From an uncultured Senegalimassilia sp. (GTDB taxonomy: Bacteria > Actinomycetota > Coriobacteriia > Coriobacteriales > Eggerthellaceae): a DNA stretch of 64,000 bases. The notes below the pieces were generated by a model. That model made no database searches. It was not told the origin of the DNA and worked only from the letters and a program-made list of their open reading frames with translations. The translations under genes and the position numbers were made by a program. Shown in pieces: positions 51,738 to 61,325 of the stretch. Position 1 is the stretch's first letter; every line of letters starts with the position of its first letter. The stretch covers positions 72,172-136,171 of the forward strand of contig NZ_CAKUAT010000006.1 of assembly GCF_934636665.1 (NCBI RefSeq), written 5' to 3'.

Positions 51738-51907
51738 GGCGAAGGGTTCCGTTGCTTTTGGTTTTGCCGCATCCGTTCGGAGGTCGAGCGCGCAAAGGGC
51801 GCGCGGTAAAGCCGGTCGCTTGGCTCGTGCGATTCCTTTGTCCGTTCGGCGGTTTAACGGGCAAGCGGTTTACGCGCCGGTGTACTATATGCTCAACAGA
51901 TTCGATG

Positions 51908-51997
51908 CAGGGGTGCCCGGCGGCAACGTCGGCGCTGAGAGGGCGCAAGCCTAACCCTTTGAACCTGTCCAGGTAACGCTGGCGTAGGGAGCATCTC
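51908..51997 (+). ncRNA. TPP riboswitch (THI element)
   Basis: The conserved aptamer elements are present: GGGGTGCCCGG, then GCTGAGAGGGCGCAAGCC, TAACCC, TTGAACCTGTCCAGGTAA, and CGCTGGCGTAGGGAG. It precedes thiM by about 70 bases and controls the thiamine salvage operon in response to thiamine diphosphate. Confidence 0.96.
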
Positions 51998-52007
51998 TCG
52001 TGCACGG

Positions 52008-52046
52008 ACGAGGGCGCCATCTTCTACGGTAGCGTCCTCGTTTTTC
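52008..52046 (+). terminator. Expression-platform terminator of the TPP riboswitch
   Basis: ACGAGGGCGC pairs with GCGTCCTCGT across a 14-base loop (one G-T pair), followed by five T. Ligand binding presumably favours this hairpin and stops transcription before thiM. Confidence 0.85.
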
Positions 52047-52063
52047 GTTGCAAAGGAGAGAAT

Positions 52064-52903
52064 ATGATCAAACGAAATCAGCTCGAGGCATCCATCGCGA
52101 AGGCCGCCGCCGACGTGCGCGCCAACAATCCCCTGGCCGGATCCATCACCAACACCGTGACCATCGATTTCGTGGCGAATGCCCAGCTCGCCGTCGGCGG
52201 CTCGGCTGCCATGGTCTATCTGCCCGATGAGGGCGAAACCCTAGTTGCCGCAGGCGGTGCCGTGTACCTGAACATGGGCACGTTGTTCCCCATTTACGAG
52301 CAAACCATCCCGCGCACGGCGGCCGCGGCCCAGGCCGCCGGCAAGCCGTGGGTGCTCGATCCGGTGGGAATCGGCATCGGCAGCCTGCGCACCAAGCTGC
52401 TTTCCGAGCTCAAGCAGTATAAGCCCGCCATCGTGCGCGGCAACGCCTCCGAGATCATCGCGCTCGCCGGTCTGTGGGGTCTTGAGGGCACGGTCGACGA
52501 TCTTTCGCGCGCCCGTGGCGTCGACACCGCCGATACGGTGGAGGCTGCACGTGCGGCGGCTATCGCGCTGGCACGCTATACGGAAGGCGCCGTCGTCATC
52601 TCCGGCGAGTCCGACCTGGTCACCGACGGGCATTCGGTCGTCATCAGCCATGGCGGCAGCGCGCTTATGGGCAAGGTCACCGGTTTCGGCTGTTCGCAGG
52701 GCGGCGTGCTTGCCGTATACGCTACGCAAACCGATCCGTTCACGGCCGCTGTTGCCGCGGTGAACCACTACAACCTGGCGGGCGTCGCGGCTGCAGCTGC
52801 CGCCGATGCTCCGGCAAGCTTCAAGGTGGCCTTCATCGACGAACTGTTCCGCGCAACCCCCGAGGCGGTTGCCGGCAACCCCATCGAGATTCAGGAGGCG
52901 TAG
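52064..52903 (+). CDS. thiM: Hydroxyethylthiazole kinase
   Basis: The 279-residue ribokinase-fold enzyme phosphorylates 4-methyl-5-(2-hydroxyethyl)thiazole for thiamine salvage. It shows SITNTVTIDFVANAQLAVGG, AVYLNMGTL, KPWVLDPVGIGIG, RGNASEIIALAG, VVISGESDLVTDG and GFGCSQGGVLAVYA, which corresponds to the G(T/C)GC anion-hole region. ATG 52064 follows AAAGGAGAG. It is the first gene after the TPP riboswitch. Confidence 0.95.
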   Translation: MIKRNQLEASIAKAAADVRANNPLAGSITNTVTIDFVANAQLAVGGSAAMVYLPDEGETLVAAGGAVYLNMGTLFPIYEQTIPRTAAAAQAAGKPWVLDPVGIGIGSLRTKLLSELKQYKPAIVRGNASEIIALAGLWGLEGTVDDLSRARGVDTADTVEAARAAAIALARYTEGAVVISGESDLVTDGHSVVISHGGSALMGKVTGFGCSQGGVLAVYATQTDPFTAAVAAVNHYNLAGVAAAAAADAPASFKVAFIDELFRATPEAVAGNPIEIQEA

Positions 52904-52907
52904 CATC

Positions 52908-53240
52908 GTGAACACGCTGGTTGCCGTGGCCATCGCCCCGTTCGGCGTGGGCGATGAGCTTGCACCCGAGGTTGCCGAGGTGGTTCGCGTCATCCGCGAA
53001 TCGGGTCTACCCAACAAAACCTATTCGATGTTCACCGAGATCGAAGGCGAATGGGACGAGGTCATGGCCGTGGTCCGCGATGCCACGTTCGTTTTGGCGC
53101 AGAAGGGCATTCGCACTGAGGTCATCCTGAAGGCGGATGTCCGCCCTGGGTTCGAGAATATGATGGAGCAGAAGGTTCGAAGCGTCGATGCCATCCTTGA
53201 AAGCGACGTTGTCGACGGAAACGCTGAAAAGGGAGAATAG
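52908..53240 (+). CDS. MTH1187-type thiamine-binding protein
   Basis: The 110-residue ferredoxin-like-fold protein belongs to the MTH1187/YkoF family, members of which bind thiamine. Features are TLVAVAIAPFGVGDELAPEV, PNKTYSMFTEIEGEWDEVM and RTEVILKADVRPG. It starts at GTG 52908 behind AGGAGG, four bases after thiM, and thiE follows immediately. In this riboswitch operon it may bind thiamine or its precursors for uptake or buffering; it lacks a signal peptide, so it should be cytosolic. Confidence 0.85.
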   Translation: MNTLVAVAIAPFGVGDELAPEVAEVVRVIRESGLPNKTYSMFTEIEGEWDEVMAVVRDATFVLAQKGIRTEVILKADVRPGFENMMEQKVRSVDAILESDVVDGNAEKGE

Positions 53241-53241
53241 C

Positions 53242-53949
53242 ATGAGCATGCGAGACAACCTGGATATTTCCGCATATCTGGTGCTGGGTCCGGAAAATAC
53301 CTTGGGCCGACTCGTTGCCGACGTGGTGGCCCAGGCCATCGCGGCAGGGTTCACTTGCGTTCAGATCCGCTCGAAGGAGTGCTCGGCTCGCGAGCTCATC
53401 TCCTGCACGGCCCAGGCATCCGAGGTCATACGGCAAGCCGGCGCGCAAGACCGCGTGGCGCTGCTTATCGACGACCGCCTGGATGCGGTGTATGCCGCCC
53501 GTCAGCAGGGAATCAAGGTCGATGGCGTGCACGTTGGCCAGACCGATATCCCCGTCGAGGCGTGCCGTGCCTTGCTCGGCCCCGATGCGGTGGTGGGCCT
53601 TTCGGCTCGCGCCGACGAGATGCTCGAGTACGTGAAAACCGCCGATATGTCGCTGGTTGATTATCTGGGCGTCGGCCCGCTGCATGAGACGCCCACGAAA
53701 ACCGACTGCGGTTTGGCGGCAGATGGCACCATTATCACAAAAAGCTTTGAGGACTTGGCGGCGCTTCACCAGGCAAGCCCCGTTCCCATCGTGGTTGGCG
53801 GGGGAGTGAAGGTGGCGGACATCCCCGCCGTTGCGCAAACCGGTGTCGATGGCTTCTTCGTGGTATCCGCGGTATGCGCTGCGCCTGACCCGCATGCAGC
53901 CGCCCAAGAACTCGTGCAAGCATGGAACGCTGCGAAGCAAGCTAACTAA
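53242..53949 (+). CDS. thiE: Thiamine phosphate synthase
   Basis: The 235-residue TIM-barrel enzyme joins HMP-diphosphate and thiazole phosphate. Visible are FTCVQIRSKECSARELI, VALLIDDRLDAVYAA, GVHVGQTDIPVEACR, YLGVGPLHETPTKTD, VPIVVGGGVKVADIPAVAQT and GVDGFFVVSAVC. The family's phosphate-loop consensus is GP(I/V)FPT; here it is GPLHETPTK, slightly divergent. No thiD is in the operon, so HMP phosphorylation must be encoded elsewhere. Confidence 0.93.
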   Translation: MSMRDNLDISAYLVLGPENTLGRLVADVVAQAIAAGFTCVQIRSKECSARELISCTAQASEVIRQAGAQDRVALLIDDRLDAVYAARQQGIKVDGVHVGQTDIPVEACRALLGPDAVVGLSARADEMLEYVKTADMSLVDYLGVGPLHETPTKTDCGLAADGTIITKSFEDLAALHQASPVPIVVGGGVKVADIPAVAQTGVDGFFVVSAVCAAPDPHAAAQELVQAWNAAKQAN

Positions 53950-53972
53950 CGCAAACTGAAGCAAACGCAATA

Positions 53973-53998
53973 AAGGCCCGCTCAATCGAGCGGGCCTT
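53973..53998 (+). terminator. Terminator-like hairpin after thiE
   Basis: A perfect 11-bp stem AAGGCCCGCTC with its complement and a 4-base AATC loop; the tail ACCTATTTCTAT is weakly T-rich. Confidence 0.6.
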
Positions 53999-54216
53999 AC
54001 CTATTTCTATATAACGGTCGCGAAAAGTTCCTAGACACGATTCAATGCCGAGCATGCTTGCAAGGGAGAATCGATATAGGCAAGAGAAGCCCGCCTACGC
54101 CTTTGTGCGTTTGCGCTCGCGGCGTGTATCGATTTGGGCTAAAACAAGCTTGCGCATCATCGTTACGGCATTGTGCTGACGTTGCTCGAATGGCGCATCT
54201 GATCGGCGTGTCCGGC

Positions 54217-55506
54217 TTAATCTTGCAACAGCTTTTCCGCGTACGCCAGCTTCACGCAGCAAACGAACACGTCAAGCGCTGCATCCAATTCCTCAACGGG
54301 CGGCAGGCTGGGGGCGATGCGGATGTTGCTGTCGGCCGGGTCCTGCTTGTATGGCCAGGTGGCGCCTGCGCCCGTCATGGTGACGCCGGCGTCTTTGGCA
54401 AGCTCCACGATCCGCTTCGCGCATCCGGCGGGGGCGTTGAACGAGACGAAGTACCCGCCGCGCGGCTTGCTCCAGGTGCAGCCGCCGATTTCGCTCAGGC
54501 CCTCGGACAGTTTGCGGTCTACCAGCTCGAACTTGGGGCGCAGGATGGCGGCGTGCTTGGCCATGTGCTCCGCCAGGCCCTTCCCGTCGTGCAGGAACTT
54601 CACATGACGCAGCTGATTGAGCTTGTCGTGGCCGATGATCTGCGGGCTCATATGCGCCTTCATATCCGCGATGTTGGCGCTGCTTGCCGCCATTGCCGAA
54701 ATGCCCGCACCGGGGAAGGTTACCTTGCTGGTGGAAGCGAACTTGAAGCAGCGGTCGGGGTTTCCGGCATCATCGCAGGCGCGGCGGATATCGAGCAGCT
54801 GGTCCTGCTGCGCCGCGTCGTCGTTCAGGTGATGGATGCCGTAAGCGTTATCCCAGAAGATACGGAAGTCGTCGGCTGCGCAAGGCATGCCGGCCAAGCG
54901 GCGCACCACCTCGTCGGAATAGGTTGCGCCGCTGGGGTTGGAATATTTCGGCACGCACCAGATGCCCTTGATCGAAGCGTCTTCGGCGACCAGACGCTCT
55001 ACCTCGTCCATGTCCGGGCCGTTCTCGTTCATGGCAACGGGGATCATCTTGATGCCGAAGGCCTCGGTCACGCCGAAGTGCCTATCGTAACCCGGGCAGG
55101 GACACAGCCATTTCACCTCGTCAAGCTTGCACCAAGGCGTATGGCCCAGCGTGCCGAACATCCAGCAACGAGCCATGGTGTCGTACATGATGTTCAGGCT
55201 GGAGTTGCCGAACACCATCACATGCTCGGCGTCATCGTCGAGCATAACGGCCATAAGGCGCTTCGCCTCGGGAATGCCGTCGAGCACGCCGTAGTTTCGG
55301 CAGTCCGTGCCATCTTCGGCGGTGCAGTCGTCGACATCGGTGATGCACCTGAGCATGGGCATGCTCAGGTCAAGCTGTGCGCGGGAAGGCTTGCCGCGCG
55401 CCATGTTCAGAGCCAGCCCCTTCGCCTTGAAAGACTCGTATTCGCGGGTGAGCGCATCGCGCGTTGATTCCAACGCTTCATGGGCAAGCTCTGCGTAAGC
55501 TGGCAT
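54217..55506 (-). CDS. PLP-dependent aminotransferase (fold type I, aspartate/MocR-like class)
   Basis: The 429-residue aminotransferase has NYGVLDGIPEAKRLMAVML near the N-terminus, VFGNSSLNIMYDTMAR, WCVPKYSNPSGATYSDEVV, the tyrosine/asparagine region FRIFWDNAYGIHHL, the PLP lysine in FKFASTSKVTFPGAGI, and SNIRIAPSLPPVEELDAAL carrying the carboxylate-binding arginine. It fits the family described as MocR-type aminotransferases (aspartate-type) without a fused HTH domain. ATG 55506 has AAAGGATG at good spacing. The amino-acid substrate is not certain. It is divergently transcribed from putP. Confidence 0.88.
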   Translation of the reverse strand: MPAYAELAHEALESTRDALTREYESFKAKGLALNMARGKPSRAQLDLSMPMLRCITDVDDCTAEDGTDCRNYGVLDGIPEAKRLMAVMLDDDAEHVMVFGNSSLNIMYDTMARCWMFGTLGHTPWCKLDEVKWLCPCPGYDRHFGVTEAFGIKMIPVAMNENGPDMDEVERLVAEDASIKGIWCVPKYSNPSGATYSDEVVRRLAGMPCAADDFRIFWDNAYGIHHLNDDAAQQDQLLDIRRACDDAGNPDRCFKFASTSKVTFPGAGISAMAASSANIADMKAHMSPQIIGHDKLNQLRHVKFLHDGKGLAEHMAKHAAILRPKFELVDRKLSEGLSEIGGCTWSKPRGGYFVSFNAPAGCAKRIVELAKDAGVTMTGAGATWPYKQDPADSNIRIAPSLPPVEELDAALDVFVCCVKLAYAEKLLQD

Positions 55507-55553
55507 CGTGGTGCATCCTTTCGCCGTTTGCGGGGTAAGAACAATCGAAAACA

Positions 55554-55568
55554 CCTACCTGAGGTAGG
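55554..55568. promoter_or_regulatory. Palindrome between the aminotransferase and putP genes
   Basis: CCTACCTGAGGTAGG is a 15-base palindrome with 7-bp arms, 48 bases before the aminotransferase start. TATAAT (55580-55585) on the plus strand follows 11 bases later and likely serves putP. It could be an operator for both genes. Confidence 0.4.
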
Positions 55569-55717
55569 CGAAGTCAAGTATAATCCCAGCGTCAACGTAA
55601 ACAATCGACCGGTCGTTAAATGCGTCCGTTTCCCGTATTTCGGCGATGCCGGCTGGAGGGCCGTGCGGTTTGCCTGGGGGACGGGCTTGAAAACGGCATA
55701 AGGGGCGGGCACAGAAC

Positions 55718-57307
55718 ATGGAAACGAATGATTTGCTGGTCGTTTTGGCCATGGTTATCTACTTCGTCGTGGTGCTGGCGGTGGGCTTCTCCTACGCCAA
55801 GCGCTCGAATTCCTCTACCGACGAGTACTTCATCGGCGGTCGCAAGGTGGGGCCGTGGTTCACGGCGCTGTCCGCCGAGGCGTCCGACATGTCGGGCTAT
55901 CTGCTCATGGGCATCCCCGGTCTTGCTTACTTCTTCGGCGCCTCCGAGGCCATGTGGACCTGCATCGGCCTTGCTATCGGCACGTATTTGAACTGGCTGT
56001 TCGTGGCCAAGCGCCTGCGTCAGTACTCCGAGCGCGTGCATGCCATCACCATTCCGGCCTTCTTCTCCAACCGCTTCCATGACAAGAAGAACATCCTGTC
56101 CACGGTGGCGGCGGTCATCATCTTGCTGTTCTTCTGCGTATATACGGGCAGCTGCTTCGTCACCTGCGGCAAGCTGTTCCACACGCTGTTCGGCATCGAC
56201 TATGCGGCCATGATGATCTTCGGCGCCGTGGTGGTGTTCGCATACACGCTGGTGGGCGGCTATCTTTCGGTTGTGGCAACCGATTTCATCCAGGGCTGCT
56301 TGATGTTCTTCGCCCTGGCCGTGGTGCTCATCGGCTCCATCGCCTCCGTTGGCGGCGTCGATGTGACGATCGCCTTCCTGCAGAACATCCCCGGCTTCTT
56401 GAACGGTGGACAGCTCACCACGCCCATCATCGATGCGAATACGGGCTTGCAGGCGGTCCAGGGCGATCAGCCGCTGTTCGGCGAGCCTACTGAATACGGC
56501 ATTCTCACCATCATCTCCACCCTGGCCTGGGGCCTTGGCTACTTCGGCATGCCGCAGGTGCTCGTGCGCTTCCTGGGCATTCGCTCGGCCGAAGAGGTTC
56601 GCCAGTCGCGCATCATCGCCGTGGTGTGGGTCGTCATCTCCATGGTGTGCGCTCTGTGCATCGGCTTCATCGGCCGTGCCATGCTGCCCACCTATTTCGG
56701 CACCAATGCGGCAGCCGAGAACATCTTCATCGTTATCGCCCAGATGATCCTGCCCGCCTTCATGTGCGGCGTGGTGGTGTCCGGCATCCTGGCGGCGTCC
56801 ATGTCCTCTGCCTCGTCGTATCTGCTCATCACTGGCTCTTCGGTTGCCGAGAACATCTTCCGCGGCATCATTAAGCGCGATGCCACCGATCGCCAGGTCA
56901 TGATCGTCTCTCGCATCACGCTGGCCGTGGTCATGATCATCGGCATCCTTATCGCCCTCGACGAGAATTCCGTCATCTTCCGCGTCGTCTCCTATGCATG
57001 GGCCGGCCTCGGCGCCTCGTTCGGCCCGCTCGTGCTGTGCAGCCTGTATTGGCGTCGCACGAACCTGCCCGGCGCCCTTGCGGGTATGCTCGGCGGAGCT
57101 ATCACGGTAGTGGTTTGGCACAACCTCATCAAGCCGCTCGGCGGCGTGTTCGGCATCTATGAGCTTCTGCCTGCCTTCATCATCTCGTTGGTGTGCATCT
57201 TCGTGGTGTCGAAGCTTACGGCAGAGCCCTCGCAGGAGATCTACGATGAGTTCGATCACTACACCGAGGCGCGCATGGACGAGGATGTGAATCCTGCGAC
57301 TGCATAA
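55718..57307 (+). CDS. putP: Sodium/proline symporter
   Basis: This 529-residue member of the sodium:solute symporter family has about 13 membrane helices. It shows the PutP-type start YFVVVLAVGFSYAKRSNSST, DEYFIGGRKVGPW, SAEASDMSGYLLMGIPGLAY, the SSS signature area (GYLSVVATDFIQGCLMFFAL), GYFGMPQVLVRFLGIR and SGILAASMSSASSYLLITGS, which carries the Ser/Thr sodium-site residues. It imports proline with sodium. It is transcribed from a TATAAT promoter shared with the divergent aminotransferase. Confidence 0.94.
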   Translation: METNDLLVVLAMVIYFVVVLAVGFSYAKRSNSSTDEYFIGGRKVGPWFTALSAEASDMSGYLLMGIPGLAYFFGASEAMWTCIGLAIGTYLNWLFVAKRLRQYSERVHAITIPAFFSNRFHDKKNILSTVAAVIILLFFCVYTGSCFVTCGKLFHTLFGIDYAAMMIFGAVVVFAYTLVGGYLSVVATDFIQGCLMFFALAVVLIGSIASVGGVDVTIAFLQNIPGFLNGGQLTTPIIDANTGLQAVQGDQPLFGEPTEYGILTIISTLAWGLGYFGMPQVLVRFLGIRSAEEVRQSRIIAVVWVVISMVCALCIGFIGRAMLPTYFGTNAAAENIFIVIAQMILPAFMCGVVVSGILAASMSSASSYLLITGSSVAENIFRGIIKRDATDRQVMIVSRITLAVVMIIGILIALDENSVIFRVVSYAWAGLGASFGPLVLCSLYWRRTNLPGALAGMLGGAITVVVWHNLIKPLGGVFGIYELLPAFIISLVCIFVVSKLTAEPSQEIYDEFDHYTEARMDEDVNPATA

Positions 57308-57337
57308 CAACTGCGATACATATATAGGTATTTCGAT

Positions 57338-57369
57338 GGGGAAGGGGCCTTGGGTTTCCTTCCCCGTTT
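57338..57369 (+). terminator. Terminator after putP
   Basis: An 8-bp stem GGGGAAGG with its complement, a 12-base loop and a GTTTC tail. Confidence 0.6.
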
Positions 57370-57522
57370 CTCGTATCGGGGGTTTGCGTAAAAGCATACG
57401 CATGAACTGGTTTTATGAACGCAAGCACACAAGCGTTTTTCCTGCAACCGTTCTCCGTGCTATCATATGCGATGCTATTGCCCGTAATCACAGTACTTAA
57501 GCTCAATCTAGGAGGTTCTTGG

Positions 57523-58728
57523 ATGAGCCAATCTATAATCGATCTCAGCAGGCGAGCATTCATCGGCGGCGCAGCAGCGCTTGGCGCCACGTCGCTTATC
57601 ATCCCCGAGTTCGCGTTTGCTGAAACGGCCGCTGAAAAGCAGGCCGAGGCGGATGCCGTTCGCAACCAGCTGGTCGGCTTGCAGGCCGATCTGGAAACCG
57701 CCGGCGAAAACTACTATGCAGCTCTTGATGAGCAGGAGAGCGCCCAGCGCTCCATGGAGGAGCAGCAGGTAAAGATCGACGAGACCACCGAGGAAATCGA
57801 AGGTCTGCAAGATCGTCTGAGCACGCGCGCTCGCAGCATGTACCGTTCCGGCTCCACCACGTTCATCGACTTTTTGCTCGGCGCCTCCTCTTTCGCCGAG
57901 TTTACTCAGAATTGGGAGCTGCTGAATCAGATCAACGCTAACGATGCCGATTTGGTCGACCAGACCAAGGCCGCTCGTGAGCAGCTTCAGGCAGCCAAAG
58001 ACGAATTTGCCCGTCAGGAGCAGATCGCTGCCCAGAAGGCCGCAGAATGCAAGCAGATCCACGACGAGGTTCAGGTCAAGGTGCAAAACGCCACCGAGCT
58101 CATGAACTCTCTTGACGACGAGGCCCGTGCGTTGCTCGAGCAGGAGCAGGCTGCGGCTGCTGCCGCAGCCGCTGCTCAGGCACAGGCAGAGGCGGAGGCT
58201 GCAGCAGCAGCCGGCGGCAACGGCGGCGGAAACGACGGCGGCTACCAGGGCGGTGGAAGCAACGATAGCGGCAACCAGGGTGGCGATACCGGTGGAAGCA
58301 CTGGCGGTGGCAGCAGCTGGGGCGGCGGAAGCAGCAGCGGTGGCAGCACCATCGTCTATCCCGGCGGTGGTGGTTCCGCTGGCGACAACAGCGCTGCGTA
58401 TTCTTACGCTTGCTCGCGTATCGGTTGCCCGTACGTTTGGGGCGCCGAGGGACCTGATTCGTTCGACTGCTCTGGCCTGGTCACGTGGGCTTATCGCCAG
58501 CTTGGCATCGAGCTGCCGCATCAGAGTGAGTCTCAGATGGCTTGTGCAACGCGTGTGGTGTCTGTCAGCGAGGCGCGTCCGGGCGACGTTCTGTGGCGTT
58601 ACGGTCACGTGGGAATCGCCGGCGGCTACGGCGGCACTCCGTACGTGCATGCCCCTACGTTCGGCGCCTGCGTGCGTAACACCGACTCGCTTTCGTGGTC
58701 GAATTTCACGAATGCGCTGCAGTTCTAG
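57523..58728 (+). CDS. Tat-exported NlpC/P60 peptidoglycan hydrolase
   Basis: The 401-residue protein starts with a twin-arginine signal (SRRAFIGGAAALGATSLIIP, RR at 10-11) and a likely AFA cleavage at residue 33. A long coiled coil (residues 35-215) follows, then a low-complexity Gly/Ser/Asn linker (about 230-295) and a C-terminal NlpC/P60 domain with the catalytic cysteine in DSFDCSGLVTWAY and histidine in RYGHVGIAGG. It should cleave peptide stems in peptidoglycan during growth or division, like RipA/CwlO-type enzymes. ATG 57523 follows GGAGG. The same Tat export route is used by the lectin at 764. Confidence 0.93.
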   Translation: MSQSIIDLSRRAFIGGAAALGATSLIIPEFAFAETAAEKQAEADAVRNQLVGLQADLETAGENYYAALDEQESAQRSMEEQQVKIDETTEEIEGLQDRLSTRARSMYRSGSTTFIDFLLGASSFAEFTQNWELLNQINANDADLVDQTKAAREQLQAAKDEFARQEQIAAQKAAECKQIHDEVQVKVQNATELMNSLDDEARALLEQEQAAAAAAAAAQAQAEAEAAAAAGGNGGGNDGGYQGGGSNDSGNQGGDTGGSTGGGSSWGGGSSSGGSTIVYPGGGGSAGDNSAAYSYACSRIGCPYVWGAEGPDSFDCSGLVTWAYRQLGIELPHQSESQMACATRVVSVSEARPGDVLWRYGHVGIAGGYGGTPYVHAPTFGACVRNTDSLSWSNFTNALQF

Positions 58729-58769
58729 TCGCCATAGGCCCTAGAAGACATAACCTGAATAGCATGCAA

Positions 58770-58806
58770 TCGGGGGAAGGCATACAGGCCTTCCCCCGAT
58801 TTGTTT
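58770..58806 (+). terminator. Rho-independent terminator of the NlpC/P60 gene
   Basis: An 11-bp stem CGGGGGAAGGC with its complement, a short loop and a TTTGTTTT tail. Confidence 0.8.
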
Positions 58807-59049
58807 TAGAGCATGTGATCGATAGACAAGGCGCAATACCGTAGGAGGGAAGTAATGGGCCCAATGGCTGCAGAGCCCCCATTACAGATAATGTAACGGA
58901 CGGCAGGGCGCAAAATGAGATTCGCTCAAAAGACGCCAAGGTCGCGTTAGCATAAAGCTGAACAGGGAAAACAATCCCTGCCTTACGAAGGGGGAGGCTC
59001 AGCGCACGCAAGAGAAGCTCCATCTTTCAAAAAAAGTTGGAAAAAGGGC

Positions 59050-59078
59050 TTGCCACAACGTCCACTATCCCGTAATAT
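59050..59078 (+). promoter_or_regulatory. Upstream promoter of the tRNA-tuf region
   Basis: TTGCCA and TAATAT with 17-base spacing. A transcript would start near 59085, 245 bases before tRNA-Tyr. Confidence 0.55.
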
Positions 59079-59220
59079 ACTACCTCGCTTGCGGAGCTCA
59101 CGACAGCGAGCTTCGGAGTGGAACGCCTGCTGAAAAGCTGAACAGCTTACAGCAACGGGTGATAAGGATTCAAAGCTTTGTGAAGGTTTGAAGAGGATAC
59201 ACCCGGGGCCGTGTAAAGGG

Positions 59221-59249
59221 TTGACACGGTTTCTCAGCTAGCGTATGAT
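59221..59249 (+). promoter_or_regulatory. Main promoter of the tRNA-Tyr-Thr-Met-tuf operon
   Basis: A perfect TTGACA and TATGAT separated by 17 bases, 82 bases upstream of the first tRNA. Confidence 0.85.
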
Positions 59250-59330
59250 TCCACTGCTCGCGCGTTCGGGTTCTCACCGATCCGCAAGCAGGCAGCTTGA
59301 TAAATGCACATGAATTAAGCAGCGAAACAT

Positions 59331-59415
59331 GGGCGTGTGCCCGAGTGGTTAAAGGGGACGGGCTGTAAACCCGTTGACTCTGTCTACCTAGGTTCGAATC
59401 CTAGCGCGCCCACCA
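59331..59415 (+). tRNA. tRNA-Tyr (anticodon GTA)
   Basis: An 85-base class II tRNA; acceptor GGGCGTG/CGCGCCC, anticodon loop CTGTAAA, T-loop GGTTCGAATCC, CCA encoded. Confidence 0.97.
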
Positions 59416-59421
59416 TCTTTC

Positions 59422-59497
<76 letters not shown>

Positions 59498-59504
59498 GCT
59501 TTTT

Positions 59505-59581
59505 GGCGGTGTAGCTCAGTTGGTTAGAGCACACGGTTCATACCCGTGGCGTCACTGGTTCGAATCCAGTCACCGCTACCA
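59505..59581 (+). tRNA. tRNA-Met (anticodon CAT, elongator type)
   Basis: A 77-base tRNA; acceptor GGCGGTG/CACCGCT, anticodon loop TTCATAC. The anticodon stem lacks the three G-C pairs of initiator tRNA, so it is an elongator. CCA encoded. Confidence 0.95.
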
Positions 59582-59662
59582 ATACTTACACTGCGCCCGA
59601 TTTATCGGGCGCTTTATTTTAGATTCGTTTCGCGAAAGCGATCCTTATAAGGAGGATGAAAC

Positions 59663-60865
<1,203 letters not shown>

Positions 60866-60883
60866 TTTTAAGCTGCAGCTTTT

Positions 60884-60913
60884 AAAGGGCCCGCTTTCGG
60901 GCGGGCCCTTTCT
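60884..60913 (+). terminator. Rho-independent terminator of tuf
   Basis: A perfect 11-bp stem AAAGGGCCCGC with its complement, a 6-base loop; the 3' arm continues into TTTCTTAAG. Confidence 0.8.
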
Positions 60914-60969
60914 TAAGATTCATGTGTATGCGTTCAAGCTTGTTTGAATACGGCTTATAAGGAGAGTTC

Positions 60970-61119
60970 ATGCGCACGATGGTTACCTTGGCGTGTACGG
61001 AGTGCAAGCGCCGTAACTACACGACCAAGAAGAACAAGCAGAACAACCCTGATCGTATCGAGTTGAAGAAGTACTGCAAGTGGTGCCAGAAGCACACGCT
61101 GCATAAGGAAACCCGATAG
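60970..61119 (+). CDS. rpmG: 50S ribosomal protein L33
   Basis: The 49-residue protein begins MRTMVTLACTECKRRNYTT and ends KYCKWCQKHTLHKETR. Both CxxC pairs (CTEC, CKWC) are present, so this is the zinc-binding form of L33. ATG 60970 follows AAGGAGAG. It lies between tuf and tRNA-Trp, upstream of secE-nusG, a conserved order in actinobacteria and firmicutes. Confidence 0.96.
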   Translation: MRTMVTLACTECKRRNYTTKKNKQNNPDRIELKKYCKWCQKHTLHKETR

Positions 61120-61142
61120 TTTTCAGAGGTTAGCACGGGCAT

Positions 61143-61219
61143 AGGCCAGTAGCTCCAATTGGTAGAGCGGCGGTCTCCAAAACCGCATGTTGGGGGTTCG
61201 AGTCCCTCCTGGCCTGCCA
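61143..61219 (+). tRNA. tRNA-Trp (anticodon CCA)
   Basis: A 77-base tRNA; acceptor AGGCCAG/CTGGCCT, anticodon loop CTCCAAA within GCGGT/ACCGC, CCA encoded. It lies between rpmG and secE. Confidence 0.97.
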
Positions 61220-61325
61220 GCTCGAATAGCGAGCAGCTTGTAGTCAGGTTGCTAAATTGATCAGCAGCTTGATGCCAGGCTGCTTGTTTGGCGTTTAGAG
61301 GTAAAACGATCCCTAAAGGAATCAG

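Larger units (their letters stand above)
58807..59330. other. Long regulatory gap upstream of the tRNA-tuf operon
   Basis: No protein-coding gene is seen. The first part holds an inverted repeat TTACA-N5-TGTAA (58882-58896) and a CAGGGA/TCCCTG hairpin near 58970. The second part carries two promoters (59050-59078 and 59221-59249). Between them is a nested hairpin, TGCTG-AAGCT paired with AGCTT-CAGCA. The region probably drives and regulates tRNA-Tyr-Thr-Met-tuf. Confidence 0.55.

Noticed and set aside
54058..55467. A 469-codon plus-strand frame antisense to the aminotransferase
   Set aside because: Aminotransferase motifs including the PLP lysine are on the minus strand.
58706..59023. Minus-strand 105-codon frame downstream of the NlpC/P60 gene
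   Set aside because: It overlaps the NlpC/P60 terminator, has no ribosome site, and shows no domain.
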